Source: Bursaphelenchus xylophilus (Eukaryota; Nematoda; Chromadorea; Rhabditida; Aphelenchoididae). Taken from it: a DNA stretch of 64,000 bases. Positions 1 to 12,700 of this stretch are shown here, piece by piece. Positions within the stretch are counted from its first letter, which is position 1, and each line of letters starts with the position of its first letter. Location: contig CAJFCV020000003.1 of the NCBI GenBank assembly GCA_904066235.2, positions 6,076,001 to 6,140,000 on the forward strand, read 5' to 3'. The translations under genes and the position numbers were made by a program. The notes beneath the pieces were generated by a model. The model had not been told where the DNA came from and did not search any database. It worked only from the letters and a program-made list of their open reading frames with translations.

Positions 1-353
1 CATGTACAAGGTCGGAAATGGCCCATAAGGCCATTGCGTCGATGAAGTACGGCGGATATAAATGTAATCACCTTTCTAATACTACAGAGAACACGAGGAA
101 GTGCAATAAGAGCAGGTTGACTCAAAGTTCTTTTAAATAAACGAAAAATTACTTAATTGCGTCTATCATTCTGTGGACCCCAAAAAAGTCAAAAAAATGT
201 CATATCTCAGTCAAGGCAAAATTTTGTTCCAAAATCGCAACGGGACATGATTTCTCGTTTAATTTGTCACATTTCATCTGTTGAACATTATTCGATATCA
301 TTTAGTACAAGGAAGATAATCGCTAAAAACAGGGTGCGTCTATCATTTCGTGG

Positions 354-438
354 AGCAGTATATCTTAGAAAAAATTTATTCTAAATTTGTGCCAAGTTTC
401 ATCAAAATCTGAGCGTCGCACTTGGAGTACTTCCCCTG
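354..438. repeat. Terminal fragment of the Harbinger-like MITE family
   Basis: About 85 bases match the end of the complete 450-base MITEs found at 12861 and 20561. The shared stretch contains the ATATCTTAGAAAAAATT block and the terminal GAGCGTC..CACTT..AGTACTTCCCCTG, followed by TAA. The other end of the element is missing, so this is a truncated copy. The bases to the left (1-353) contain a short motif GCGTCTATCATT twice, near 159 and 337, but no gene that I can support. Confidence 0.7.
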
Positions 439-447
439 TAAGTTAAA

Positions 448-2429
448 CAGGGTGGACCACTCCGAACTTCCAAACTTGTTTCAGGTACTTGGTTTAGTGC
501 ACCAATGTCTATAAACTTCATATAAAATGGAATCGAGACAACCGATTTTTTGTCAACCAAATATGACGGGTCCACTTTCACGGAAGCCCCCGTACTAAAA
601 ATGTTGCAATGATTTTCGTTATGCGTTCAGTCTTTACCGGTTTCGAACCTACGCGCTCTACTCCCCAAAACATTTTTTAAGCGTGTTTTACTCCCACTGC
701 ACCACACAACTTTCGATCGATATTTCTCGTCGCACAGGCAAGTAGAAAAAAACGGATTCCTAGTAAAATTTATCTGCTCTTTCAGAAACGTAGGTCTCAT
801 TTGCGGATCCCACGGATCGTTTGGACCATTCGTTTGTAAATTTCACCGATTTCGGGCTCTAAAATTTGGAATAAAGATGTCAAAGGTCAGCACGGTGGCC
901 TCTGTGAACGCAGACCCCGCACAGCGTTCTGTACTTTTTTGGAATGATTTCGACACCGATTTTTTTGAATTTTTCTAAAATAGCCCGCATTTACGCGGGT
1001 GTCGCGAGGGAATACTGTAAGATTGACATGTAAAATTTGCAGTGTTTATGGAGTAAAGAGAGATCTTTCCAACGATACAACTTACGTAAATTAATACAGA
1101 AAAAGAAATTTGTAAGCAGCGCTGAAAAATGACCGACTTTGGATTTTCGGCGCTAAAGATTTCCCTTAGGCAGATCTTTTAGGAGAAGTGGATGGTACCA
1201 CCTTATGCGGAATTTAATTCTCTACAACATATCCAAAAACTTCAAAATTTTACTGCTTTTCCGTCGAATTATGCCTCAAAAATGCAATTTTTGCACTAGT
1301 TTTACCAATATTTAAAAAAAATTTGCACTTTAAGGGTAGTATTGCAAAAACAGAGTCGTACATATTGAAGCTTGCATGGTAGCTGAGCATACTGCTCAAT
1401 TTTACCCTGTCATCTTTCTCCATCTTCAAGAACAACGGAGCTAAAGTTTGGTGCTTGGACCCAGCATAAAAATGCCCTAAGGGCGAATTTCAAAAATGCG
1501 ATAGTGCGACTGAACGTAGAATAAGCGTTCAAACAGCCATGCTCAAAAGGCAACGATTCAATTCCTTCTTCTGTAACTGCTCCGAGAAATCCATGCAACA
1601 TCATGTAATCATAAATGTGTTCATGAGGCCACCGATGTTTCAAACTATTCCGGAAACTTCCGACGTTGATTTTTTCCTCAAATTTGGAGTACCTGTAGTA
1701 CAAAAAATTCTATGTTCAGTGGCAATATCGCATTTTTGAAATTTGCCCTTAGGGCATTTTTATGCTGGGTCCAAGCACCAAACTTTAGCTCCGTTGTTCT
1801 TGAAGATGGAGAAAGATGACAGGGTAAAATTGAGCAGTATGCTCAGCTACCATGCAAGCTTCAATATGTACGACTCTGTTTTTGCAATACTACCCTTAAA
1901 GTGCAAATTTTTTAAAAATATTGGTAAAACTAGTGCAAAAATTGCATTTTTGAGGCATAATTCGACGGAAAAGCAGTAAAATTTTGAAGTTTTTGGATAT
2001 GTTGTAGAGAATTAAATTCCGCATAAGGTGGTACCATCCACTTCTTCTAAAAGATCTGCCGAAGGGCAATCTTTAGCGCCGAAAATCCAAAGTCGGTCAT
2101 TTTTCAGCGCTGATTACAAATTTCTTTTTCCATATTAATTTACGTAAGTTGTATCGTTGGAAAGATCTCTCTTTACTCTATAAACACTGAAAATTTTACA
2201 CGTCAATCTTACAGTATTCCCTAGCGACACCCGCGTAAATGCGGGCTATTTTAGAAAAATTCGAAAAAATCGGTGTCGGAATCATTCCAAAAAAGTACAG
2301 AACGCTGTGCCCCGTAACATTTGGTTGACAAAAAAGGGCTGTCTTTAACTTCAATTTTATAGAAATTGGTGCACTAAACGAAATACCTGAAACAACTTTG
2401 GAATTTCCGAGTGGCCCATTCTGAACCTG
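448..2429. mobile_element. Composite inverted-repeat element
   Basis: The outer ends are imperfect inverted repeats: CAGGGTGGACCACTC on the left, and on the right its counterpart reading CAGGGTTCAGAATGGGCC on the other strand. Inside, a long arm at about 912-1504 is repeated in inverse orientation at about 1726-2312, around a 220-base centre. Short ORFs reading LKMEKDDRVKLSSML occur in both arms and are only the arm sequence translated. The left half carries about 320 extra bases (590-910) that the right half lacks. A related fragment lies near 36.75-36.93 kb. I find no transposase, so it looks non-autonomous. Confidence 0.7.
639..712 (-). other. tRNA-like (SINE-like) pol III promoter remnant
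   Basis: On the minus strand a TGGTGCAGTGG block (A-box-like) is followed about 50 bases later by GGTTCGAAACC (B-box-like), with a possible GTGT/ACAC D-stem. The T-stem does not pair properly and no acceptor stem is seen, so this is not a working tRNA. It could be a tRNA-derived SINE head or a chance match inside the composite repeat. Confidence 0.3.
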
Positions 2430-2448
2430 GTGATTTCTTAATGAGATA

Positions 2449-3411
2449 TTAGGTTGATGCAAAAGGAATTGCGGATTTTTTAATTTATTCGTATTTTTTT
2501 ATAGGATAGCTCAATTCAAAAATGGAAAAAGGTATATAGTAGTAAATTTTAAGAGGATTTTTTCTGTATATGTGCTATTCTTATAAAAGTTATCAAACGT
2601 TACCATAAGTTACCACGAAAGTACCCTAAACATGTTAGTATATTTTAAACCAATTTTTTTACATATTGTTTTGCGGCTTTATCCATTTTTGAAAATATTT
2701 TGATAAAATACGTTATATTCTATCAAAAAACAAAAAAACCCCCATTTTTGGCAAAGCGTTAAAACGCTATCCCAAAAATTCAAATTTCAGCAAATTTTGC
2801 AAATCGTGTCATATCTTTTTTTTTATAAGTCCAAAATAAAAAATTCTTTTTGCTTTCGATTAGTAACAACATTTTTAAGATTTTTGTGACAAAAAACATC
2901 AAAATCAAAAAAATTTATTTTTTTGACATTTTTTGACCAAAAAATAAAATTCAAGATTTTGATGTCTTTTTTCACGAAAGCCTTAAAAATGTTGTTACTA
3001 ATCGAAAGCAAAAAGAATTTTTTATTTTGGACTTATTAAAAAAAAGATATGACACGATTTGTAAAATTTGCTGAAATTTGAATTTTTGGGATAGCGTTTT
3101 AACGCTTTGCCAAAAATGGGGTTTTTTTTGTTTTTTGATAGAATATAACGTATTTTATCAAAATATTTTCAAAAATGGATAAAGCCGCAAAAAAATATGT
3201 AAAAAAATTGGTTTAAAATGTACTAACATGTTTAGGGTACCTTCGTGGTAACTTATGGTAACGTTTGATAACTTTTATAAGAATAGCACATATACAGAAA
3301 AATCCTCTTAAAATTTACTACCATATACCTTTTTCCATTTTTGAATTGAGCTATCCTATAAAAAAATACGAATAAATTAAAAAATCCGCAATTCCTTTTG
3401 CATCAACCTAA
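2449..3411. mobile_element. Palindromic mariner-like MITE
   Basis: The ends are exact inverted repeats beginning TTAGGTTGATGCAAAAGGAA, flanked on both sides by TA, the mariner target duplication. This terminus closely resembles the known mariner/MADE1 end (TTAGGTTGGTGCAAAAGTAA). The element is almost a full-length palindrome: each arm is about 450 bases and the fold point is near 2925-2940. Its minus-strand ORF is an artefact of the arm sequence. Without a transposase it must be moved in trans. It ends 14 bases before the stop side of the ADA2 gene. Confidence 0.9.
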
Positions 3412-3425
3412 TACTTGAGCATTTC

Positions 3426-5709
3426 TTACTTTTTAATATCGCAGTCATTCCTCTTAGCCTTCTTTCGTTTCCTTCCGGGAGTATATTCTGTTTTGAAGCG
3501 CCCTTTTAGTTCTGTGACCCCAGACATCTGCAGTTGTCGTAACGTCCTTATCCTTGATATAAGAGTCTCCATTTCACCCAAATCATCCGTAAATTCATTA
3601 AGCTCATCTTGAGTTAAGACTCGTCTTAATTTGGCCAGAAAAGGACGGCATTCCTCAGCTCTCTTCTTCGAGGGGAACGCTTCTTCATTTATCACAATGT
3701 ACTTGTTTCTCTCATTTACATTGGTCTTCACGATCTGAAGGAACTCGCTGAGAAGTTGGTGCTCTCTGCAGATCGAATGATTTGTTATTCTGCGTTCCAA
3801 AATACGATTATAACGATGAACTCGGGCGACGCGAACAGCTGTAAAAAAAGCATAGACTTCGAACTCAACAGCAGGACCTACCATTTCTGAGCTGATCAAC
3901 CTCTGTGTCATGAAACTGTTCTCCATTCAAGAATATCTTGCAAATAAAATCCTCTGCGCCATTCCGGTATTCCTTAAGCAACATTAAGGAATACACATTT
4001 CATGCTTACATGTTCAAAGTCGTCCCTTCTTGGATTAAACGCAACCAAATTCAGATCTTCTAAATCAAACCCTCTGATTTGTTGTCGGTTTAAAGGAGGG
4101 ATATCTCTAGTGAAGAAATTCAAATAGGGATTGCTCATTCGACGTTTTAAAATTTCGCTGACCGTGAGAATCGATCGGACTTTGAACTCAGCTAAAGGCC
4201 CTAAACGTATGAATAACATCAACAAATGCTCCTTACTCTTTGGCTTTCCTCTTTTCGGGGTTGCATGATGTCCAGTTGAAACCTCTGGGGTCAAAATCGG
4301 CGGTTTATCCAACTTTCTCCGTCCTCTTGACTTGCTTCGCCCCGTAGATCGCGGTTTTCTAGGGGAAATAGAGAGTCGATCCAACTTCTTTGATTCCCTT
4401 CTTCCCGAAAGTTGCCGTTCGGACTAAACATTATGAGAAACCGTAATACACTTACCTTTACCTCCCTGGTAGGAGATACATCCCACTTTCCTTTCGACTT
4501 CTTTGGCGACTGCAATGACTCTCGCCTCCTCAAGGGATACCGATTGTCATCGAGATCTTCCTCTGGTTCAGCTTTCTCTTTATCATCACAAGCTAAAGAA
4601 GTGTTGGACAATTTTCTCGGTGTTACTCTCTTTTTCCTTTTTGGTGTTGCCTTTTCGAGAACTGGGATGTCAGCCTCCACCTAAAGAAATAAAATACCGT
4701 GCCCAGTACTTGCCTTGCCATCTTGCGCAACCTCTGATAACTTGCATAAAGATTGTACAAGGTAACAATCGTCAGCTTCGTTTCCGACGGGTGGATTATG
4801 ATCTATATGTACGCTTGTAAACTTGCATACAAGATTTTCAATGGTCTCTTTTTTCACCTTTACGCCAGCCAGTGACTTCGGAACAACATTATGCTTATTT
4901 GCTGACTGTTTTTGCGGAATAAACGCAAAAAGTTTAGCAAATTCTGAAAAAAAATAAGTTCGCTTTTTGTCGAAATTACCGTTTTTGATTTCCGCATTCG
5001 ACGTAGGCTTGAAGAATTCTCCAGTATATTCGTCAGCATCGGGAAAATCACATATATGGATTTTAGATCTGAAAGATTTACATAACGTTAACATAAAAAT
5101 GAAAATTCCTACGGTTGGATGTGAGAGAGAGCGAGGTGGCCAAAAATCGAACTCAAAAAGCAACTATCGAAGTGTCGTTTGGCCTCTTGCACCGTTCTCT
5201 GTTTTTGAAATTCTTCCCAAGCTACAGCCGGCCTAAAATTAAATTATGTTTGAATAGATGCAATCCTTACCAATCATGGATTTTATTGTTCTGCAGACAC
5301 TCCAAGAGACTCAAATCTTCCAAAACTCCCCATTCATCGCCTTCGGATTCGCTATAAGTAAATACCGCCGGTCCTGATTTGTGTATAAGTTGAAAATTGT
5401 GTCCACGTCGATGAGAACCTGTCTCTGCTCCCAATCGGAAACAGTCTATACACATTATGACACTTGGATGAGCACATTCCGCACACTTAATATGTGCTAC
5501 TCGTGTCACTTCATCAAGGCATATAACACAAAAGACACTTTGTGGCTTCGGGGCAATCTGCTTCTAAAAATAAAGCTCATGCTTAATAGAAGAAAAAATA
5601 CCTTTTGTTGTTTCGCAATTGGACCCTCGAGGACATTGACTGGTCTCATATCAACGATTACGTTCAATACCTTTGAATAATCGAACGTATCTCGCTTACA
5701 CGGTCGCAT
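3426..5709 (-). CDS. ada-2: Transcriptional adapter ADA2 (TADA2-like, SAGA complex)
   Basis: ADA2 is a subunit of the SAGA histone acetyltransferase module, where it links GCN5 to nucleosomes in the nucleus. After splicing, the N-terminus carries a ZZ zinc finger (CVICLDE.., CAEC, CIDC, GSHRRGH). It is followed by a SANT-like stretch (DEWGVLEDLSLLECL..HDW..AWEEFQKQRTVQEAKRHF). The C-terminal half has a basic, proline-rich linker, the typical FNPRRDDFEH block, and LRN(AVRVARVHRYNRILERR), which fits the ADA2 helix after that block. At least six short introns can be placed by phase, for example near 5600-5565, 5269-5237, 4012-3973 and 3884-3842. The ATG at 5709 is the first in-frame methionine, and the start could lie upstream. 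The gene order inside the protein and the C-terminal Lys/Arg tail (RKRKKAKR) suggest a complete copy. Confidence 0.85.
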
Positions 5710-5855
5710 TTCAACGGGAAGAACAGAGTTCCTCAACGAGAGCTCCGACACAGGGAACTCGCAAACGCTTATAAGATCTTTTATTTACCTATAGGTAAAC
5801 GAATTTACAAAGATTCACATATAAGTTTAAAAAAGGCCGAGTCTATTCTGATTTA
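5710..5855. other. Short intergenic region, 5' side of ADA2
   Basis: This stretch separates the ADA2 start from the palindromic element. It contains an AT-rich hairpin-like TTTACCTATAGGTAAA (about 5783-5799), and no gene. Confidence 0.4.
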
Positions 5856-7344
5856 TACTCCCCGTACAATGTTTTGACCCCCCTCCTAACTCCGTCCAAA
5901 GTGTACTAATTCGGACCAAATTTGGTATGTAGTATACTCACAGGCTAGTAACAAAAAATAACATAGCAAGACATACCTTATAGTTGAATTTCAAAATCTA
6001 GAGGCAATTTTCAAAAATCACCTTGAAAAATCGAGGAAAATGTTTTGACCCCCCTTAAAAAACGTTTGAAATCGCCAGCAGATGCAACGCAAGCCTATTG
6101 TAATCGACGTCCCATACCTGAATACAGGTTAATAAATGGTTTTCCGTTGAATGCTTTGTTGCATTTGAGGATTCAACGCGTTAAACCGTTTTTGATGTAG
6201 AGCTGCCCAAAATTGTAAAAATCTTGCCCTAGCGCTTTTCTAGAGCTCTAAATTGGGTTTATATTATGTGCTTTAGACCTGTGTTTACCTTCTCCTTTCA
6301 ATAAAAGTGCATGGTGGCCTGGCGGTGTAGATTCGGCAGATACCCTCTTGTCATCCCAGCCTTGGTGAGCCATTTTCTCTTTGACTCAAGGTCGAGATGT
6401 GGTCGTTAGGTCCTCAATGTAATCCTGAGACTCCTAGTTACTCTCAGTAATATAAAATGTTTTGATTTGACACGTTTTGTAATGGGTTTCATTCACCTTA
6501 ATCTTAACTTTGCCGTTACTGTAAATGACCCCGAGTACTATTACATCCCCACCTACCATTTGGCGTTTCATACGTCTCAAATGAGTATGGTGGGTGCTGT
6601 AGGGTCTTAAATTAACTGGTCTATCAAATGGAAGCCGTTTTTGGTGGCTAAAAATCCATTTGAAAAACGCGGGTTTTTCGTTAAGGTGCAAATCGGCGAA
6701 GTTGCATCTGCAAACCATATGAGACCGTGTCAGCCGGAGTTTATTCTTTGTTTGAGAGTAACTAGGAGTCTCAGGATTACACTGAGGACCTGACGACCAC
6801 ATCTCGACCTTGAGTCAAAGAGAAAATGGCTCACCAAGGCTGGGCATGACAAGAGGGTATCTGCCGAATCTACACCGCCAGGCCACCATGCACTTTTATT
6901 GAAAGGAGAAGGTAAATACAGGTCTAAAGCACATAATATAAACCCAATTTAGAGCTCTAGGAAAGCGCTAGGGCAGGATTTTTACAATTTTGGGCAGCTC
7001 TACATCAAAAACGGTTTTACGCGTTGACTCCTCAAATGCAACGAAGCATTCAACGGAAAACCATTTATTAACCTGTATTCAGGTATGGGACGTCGATTAC
7101 AATAGGCTTGCGTTGCATCTGCTGGCGATTTCAAACGTTTTTTAAGGGGGGTCAAAACTTTTTCCTCGATTTTTTAAGGTGATTTTTGAAAATTGCCCCT
7201 AGATTTTGATATTCAACTATAAGGTAGGTCCAGCTATGTTATTTTTTGTTACTAGCCTGTGGTTATACTACATACCAAATTTGGTCCGAATTAGTACACT
7301 ATGGACGGAGTTAGGAGGGGGGTCAAAACATTGTACGGGGAGTA
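5856..7344. mobile_element. 1.5 kb inverted-repeat element (TACTCCCCGTAC ends), TA duplication
   Basis: The two ends read TACTCCCCGTACAATGTTTT in opposite orientation and are flanked by TA. The arms run about 5856-6448 and 6752-7344 and match closely along their whole length, leaving a 300-base unique centre. Each arm carries a GGGGGGTCAAAAC block twice and a TGGCCTGGCGGTGTAGAT stretch. The ORF in the centre (122 codons, minus) spans the arm/centre boundary and has no recognisable domain. I judge the element to be a non-autonomous TIR transposon, probably Tc1/mariner class on the basis of the TA duplication. Confidence 0.8.
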
Positions 7345-8196
7345 TACTTATCACGGCGGTTTCAAAAAAAACAAGATTTCGTGAAAATTTTTGGAAAAGA
7401 AACGAATGAAACGCGCGCAAACTGCGGAACCAAGTTATACGCTACCTTGGTTCTTCACCATTTTTTCGAGGAATTAAAATCGATTGATTTTGCCTGAAAA
7501 CAGAGTAAAAATATAAAAACGACATTGAGGTAATGTTTGAGTGCTATTTCTGTCTGTATTTCATCCTTATATCAGCTTGTCGACACTAAAAAAAGTTTCT
7601 CAAAAAAATCTTATTTTCTTGTTTCGAGATGCGCCCGACCCTTCTCGGCTTGCGGCCACATTTGATACGATGGAACAATTACACTTTCAACATTTTCGCG
7701 TTTTACAGAAATATGCCCCATAGGTTTTTTCTGGAAACATTTAAAAAGAATCTAGAATCACCACAGATTCAGAAAAACCACATTCGGACGGAACATTTTC
7801 GGCTCCGGCGGCTCGTTCAAAAATTTTATAAGAGCGATGTCAATTTTTGTCATAAGTCCCAAATAATGCTTCGATGGTCTGAACCACTACTATATTGTTA
7901 TTCAGTAGGATACCCTGTTTCATTTTACCGGGACGTGCAGACTCGTCCGGAAAGCTCGAGGATTAAAATTTACAGTAAAAAACAGTCATGTTTGGCCTCC
8001 GCGAGCTGCGCCCCCGCTTAAAACAGCACAAAACGAAGATCTCGCTTTTCTGTTGTGTGAAACCGCCGCGGTGTGTTATATTTTTTTTAAATTGGCGCGT
8101 TTCCCTGACTTTCGCTGGGAGGAAACATTGATTTATTTATTTCTTCATCGCAGACATCTAGCTAGATTAGTCCTCGGGTTCTCTATCGTTTTATCG
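7345..8196. other. Intergenic, no gene recognised
   Basis: The stretch is AT-rich and has short ORFs in overlapping frames with no domain or plausible splice pattern. It presumably contains the promoter and 5' UTR of the zinc-finger gene that follows. A candidate 5' acceptor region precedes the ATG at 8197. Confidence 0.4.
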
Positions 8197-9626
8197 ATGA
8201 AACGATTGTCTTCTGCATCTACGACAGCCGGGATTTCGGCCAAGAAATCCAAGAAGGATAAGGTGCTGAGATTGTTTTGCATTTTTTGTTTATTTTATTT
8301 CTTCGTGTCTTTGTCGAGTTTGTCTTTTTATTTGTAAGCCTCAAACTTGGGAATGAACATGAGCAAATAACCAGCTAACCTCTCTCTTGGTGTTATTAGA
8401 AGTCTCTTCTTTTACTGATGAAATTTCTTAAATCGGTAAAAGAGGCATCGTCTGTGTAGGAGATGGTGTTGATGTCCACTGTCGTTCCTTTAGGACGGTG
8501 GATGTCGAGACTTCGAAATTTATCTTTGTTTTACGTAGGCTTTTATTTTCAGAGCTTCACTCATGTCGACTTTGAATTCATTGAGAAATCACGCGAGTTT
8601 GATGAGATATTCGCTGGTCTCAATTACACACTTCAAAAAGCATCAACGTCAAAGACATCCGAACATGTAGCCAAGAAGTTTGACAAGTTTACCAACGAGT
8701 TTGAGTCTCTTCAGAGCAAGATTAATAAAATGGAGAAGGAGAATAGTATAATGTTCTCAATTGTGGATAGAGTATTGGAAGATGGAGATGTTTCTGGTGA
8801 GGATGTAATGCTGATCAAGGTAAGGTTAGACTTCTGTTTATATTGCCTCTTTAGAGCGAGTATTGCAACTATTGTAATCTTACACTGGCCAATAAGAGAT
8901 ACTTCTATGCCCATATGGTTGAAAGGCACACTCTTCACCTACATCGTTATATCGCTTGCGTGTTGTGCAACGCAAGGTGTACGGATATGGATGCGTTGGA
9001 TAGGCACGTCAAGACTCATTCTGCTGATTCGATATGCAAACTGTGTAACGAGGAGAAGCCAGACATGTCGGATCATATTTTCAATGCGCATGGATACGAC
9101 GGTGTTGGCTATCTTCAATTAGGATGTGATTTCTGCTCTTACAGAACCAACAGTTGCACGTCTTTACAATTACACTGCTTCTTATGTTCTAATAATCCAA
9201 CCAATTCGAACTATACACCGACTGAAGAGGGTAGGTGGTATGTATTATGTTATACGAAAAGTTATAGGAAGTGACTAAGTTATTGCTTTTGCAGGAAGGG
9301 TGTGCAATTTGTGTCACCAGGTGTTTACCACGAATCTCCAGATGTTGCGGCATAAGGAATCAAAGCATCAGCATGGTCATGACGACGGGGGAAACCTCAG
9401 GAACTTTGTTTGTGAAGAATGCGGACAGAGCTTCTTCAGCATCCGATCTCTTGGAGGACATAAGCGAAAACATTCAAGGAAAAAAGGAGCCCTCGAGGGA
9501 ATGGTGATACCAGCATCCGTCAACATTGGATTGATGCTAGAACCAAAGATACGGCTTTCGGACAGAATGGTGAATGATTGCAGAAAATTTGAAAAGCATG
9601 AATTAGAAGACATGCCAGATCTTTAA
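8197..9626 (+). CDS. C2H2 zinc-finger protein
   Basis: Probably a nuclear DNA- or RNA-binding protein. The first exon (8197-8262) starts with a basic stretch, KKSKKDK, that could serve as a nuclear signal. The next clear exon begins at 8553 (SFTHVDFEF) and encodes a helical region. Further exons carry a series of C2H2-like fingers: YCNYC..HMVERH, CVLCNARC..HVKTH, CKLCNEE..HIFNAH, CDFCSYR..C, CNLCHQVF..HKESKH, and a classical CEECGQSF..RSLGGHKRKH near the C-terminus. Introns fit at 8821-8852 and 9233-9295. The last exon ends in EDMPDL and is followed by an AATAAA at about 9651. A possible small exon between 8400 and 8550 is unresolved. I recognise no specific orthologue. Confidence 0.8.
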
Positions 9627-9740
9627 ATACGGTGTATATTTTTACCACGGGTAATAAATTTTTAAACTATAGTTTGGTTGTCATGGAAATCATGGGGTTC
9701 TGGGAAATTCGTGGCGTTGTCGGACTATCCTTCATTTAAG

Positions 9741-12700
9741 ATGAAGGTCTTGTTTAGAGAAACGGATCAGTCCTTGATTGGAAATGGGTCGATTGTATTC
9801 GACTGGAGACCAGGGGGAAATCATATTGCGGTGGGAGGGTAAGCAAGATCACCAGCTTACTTTTCGTTTTTTAGAAACAATGGCGTCGTTTGTTTATACG
9901 ATCGTTATGGGGAAAGAACTGAGGAAGTAAGGGGTGGAAGGTGAGTAGGCGACTTATAGATTTACTCATCTCTCCGATAGTAAGATAGATCTTTTGCGAT
10001 GGGATAGCGAAGGAGAGATCTTGGCTATCGCAAGTGGCCAATCGTCCGCCGTTCAATTGTACGAGTTGGCGACCCGACAAATAATAACCTTGGACATATC
10101 CATGGGTACAAAGTAATTTACTCTCTTGTTGTCTATTCTTCGTTTAGAGGTCTACCCACCTTTATGCAATGGTCAAAGAAACATCAGGTACTAATTATAG
10201 GCACAAATCAAGGCAGTATCCTTATATACAATCATTATTCGTCAAAGTAAGGTCGTTTTACTATAACATGATAAAATGTTTAGAAAACTTCCATTGGTCG
10301 GTAAACATCAACGGGCAATTATAACTGGAGATTTTGATGAAGACATCTTTGCTTTGGGTTCAGATGATTTAAGTATTACTGTAAACAACTTAGAAGGAGA
10401 GACACTAAGCACCATCAGTTGTACAGCCGAGCCGACCAATCTAAAAATAAGTAAATTCAGAAGAGTTGATGCCGAAAGAGACAAGGAAGAACTTTTTGTG
10501 AGGAAAAATTAATAATTTTACAATTATTTTAAGATAAGCTATATTGTTGGCCATCGAACTTTGAGTATTGTAACAGCCAATGACACCTCGAGTCCCATCA
10601 GTCTTCAATTCCAAGACAAATATGGCCAGATTGTGGACACTAGCTGGCACAACAATGGAATGATCATGATTGCATTCGAAATGGGATTCCTGGTTGTATT
10701 ATCAGCACAAGACTGGAATGATGTTAACCACGAGTTGTTTTCTGTCCAAGAATTCACTAGTACAATTACTTGCTTGTATACCAGTCTTAGTTGTGAACGT
10801 TTATTTTCTGGAGCTGATAATGGCCAGTAAGTTAACCTTGAAATAATTTTGGCTATTCTTCATTTGGGGCAGATTTCATTTGCGGCAGATCGGGTATCGG
10901 GCCAATATTTATAGCCAATGTTGCAGAAAATCGCGTCAAGACATTTCCGGAATTTGGACACTTCCGGAACCGGGGAAAAATCAAAGATAAGGCTTAGACC
11001 TATCATCCGAATGGATTGACCGTTATTAACTTCGGAAATTTTTAAATTTTTTTTCTAATTGTTACTTTTTTTATGTAGTAGTGTTACTAACAAGTCATTT
11101 TTTTTGTAAGTCATTTTTTCAAATTTTTCTGAAAATATTCGATTTAGTGGTTTTCGAGGGTGCTGATTTCGAAAATCATGTTCATTTTTTCTGCACTTTA
11201 CTAGCTCGCGATCTAGGTCGTGACCGAGGTCAAGGAGGTTGCCTAAAATTACCCGAAAATGGTCTCAATGCTTGACTATGATGGTCAAGACACTTTATTT
11301 AGGTCAGGTGGTCACCAAGCTTTTTTTTTGAACAACTAGTAACATTATTTTCAAAGGATTTTGGACATTAATTGTGACCTAAGCCTAGGTCGTGACCGTC
11401 ATAGTCAAGTATTGAGACCATTTTCGGGTAATTTCAGGCAACCTTCTTGACCTCACGATCAGTCACGAGCTAGTAAAGCGCAGAAAAAATGAACATGATT
11501 TTCGAAATCAGCACCCTCGAAAACCACTAAATCGAGTATTTTCAGAAAAATTTGAAAAAATGACTTACAAAAAAATGACTTGTTAGTAACACTACTACAT
11601 AAAAAAAGTAACAATTAGAAAAAAAATTAAAAAATTTCCGAAGTTAATAACGGTCAATCCATTCGGATGATAGGTCTAAGCCTTATCTCTGATTTTTCCC
11701 CGGTTCCGGAAGTGTCCAAATTCCGGAAATGTCGCGGAGCCGCAGAAAATATTTGCACGGATTTCAGAAATCTGCCCCTAATATACCCTTTTTGACAGAC
11801 AAGATGTCAAAGTTTTGTGTGACATGTTTGTGAAAACAGAATGCTATACGGTGACGTCACCGTATAACATTTTCACCGCGGTGACAATTACCTTTCAGAG
11901 TGAAAGTCCGCAACACTTCCGATTTGGCTCAATTGGTTGAGATTATTGATGGAAATGGAGACGGGAAGCCTGTCAGCCGGGTAGCCTGTTCTGAAGATGG
12001 CACTCTGGTTGCTGTGGCTACGGAGACGCCAGCCTTGCTCGTATATCTTACCAAGATTCCGCTTGTTTATGCAACTTACCGTAATAAAGTTGCCATCCTG
12101 AGTTCTCTGACTGAGGTTTCCATTTACGAAGATTCTAATTCGGTAGGAGATAAAATACGGCATTTAAATTTTTGGAGTTTTAGACCAATTCGACTTCTTT
12201 CAATGCCAAATTAGAACCCTCTATATTAGCCTTGGGACACCGCCACATTGCAGTTGCCTTCAACAACCGCATCTGGTTCTACGAGTACAAGGGACAAGGT
12301 ATGTAATGAATGGTTACTCTGCTCACAAATTTGTTTAAAGTTGTTACTTTCATGGTCGAAGAAGAATACATTACCACGATCAATCAGATCAAACTGAACA
12401 AGGAATATGTTATGGTTGTCTTGGATAAAGGGGTCCAATTGCATCCGGTAATGTCGTCATTGTGGCAGAAACATTTTATTTAGATTGTGAAATCTGATGA
12501 AGAAGATCATATTAAGATGTTTCCGGAGGACACCAAGGACAATGAGAAGCTTCTTCAGGCTGATCTCATGGATAAATTCTTCGTTTATTCGACGGATGTA
12601 AGTTTTTGAAATTTGCGATGTGCTTGACTGATTATTTTTGTTTTAGAAGAATCGATTACGGTATTTTTCGCTGGCAGATTGGGCATATTCTGCGGATTAC

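Noticed and set aside
1..3411. A CRISPR-like or tandem array
   Set aside because: The repeats are inverted and dispersed, without evenly spaced direct repeats.
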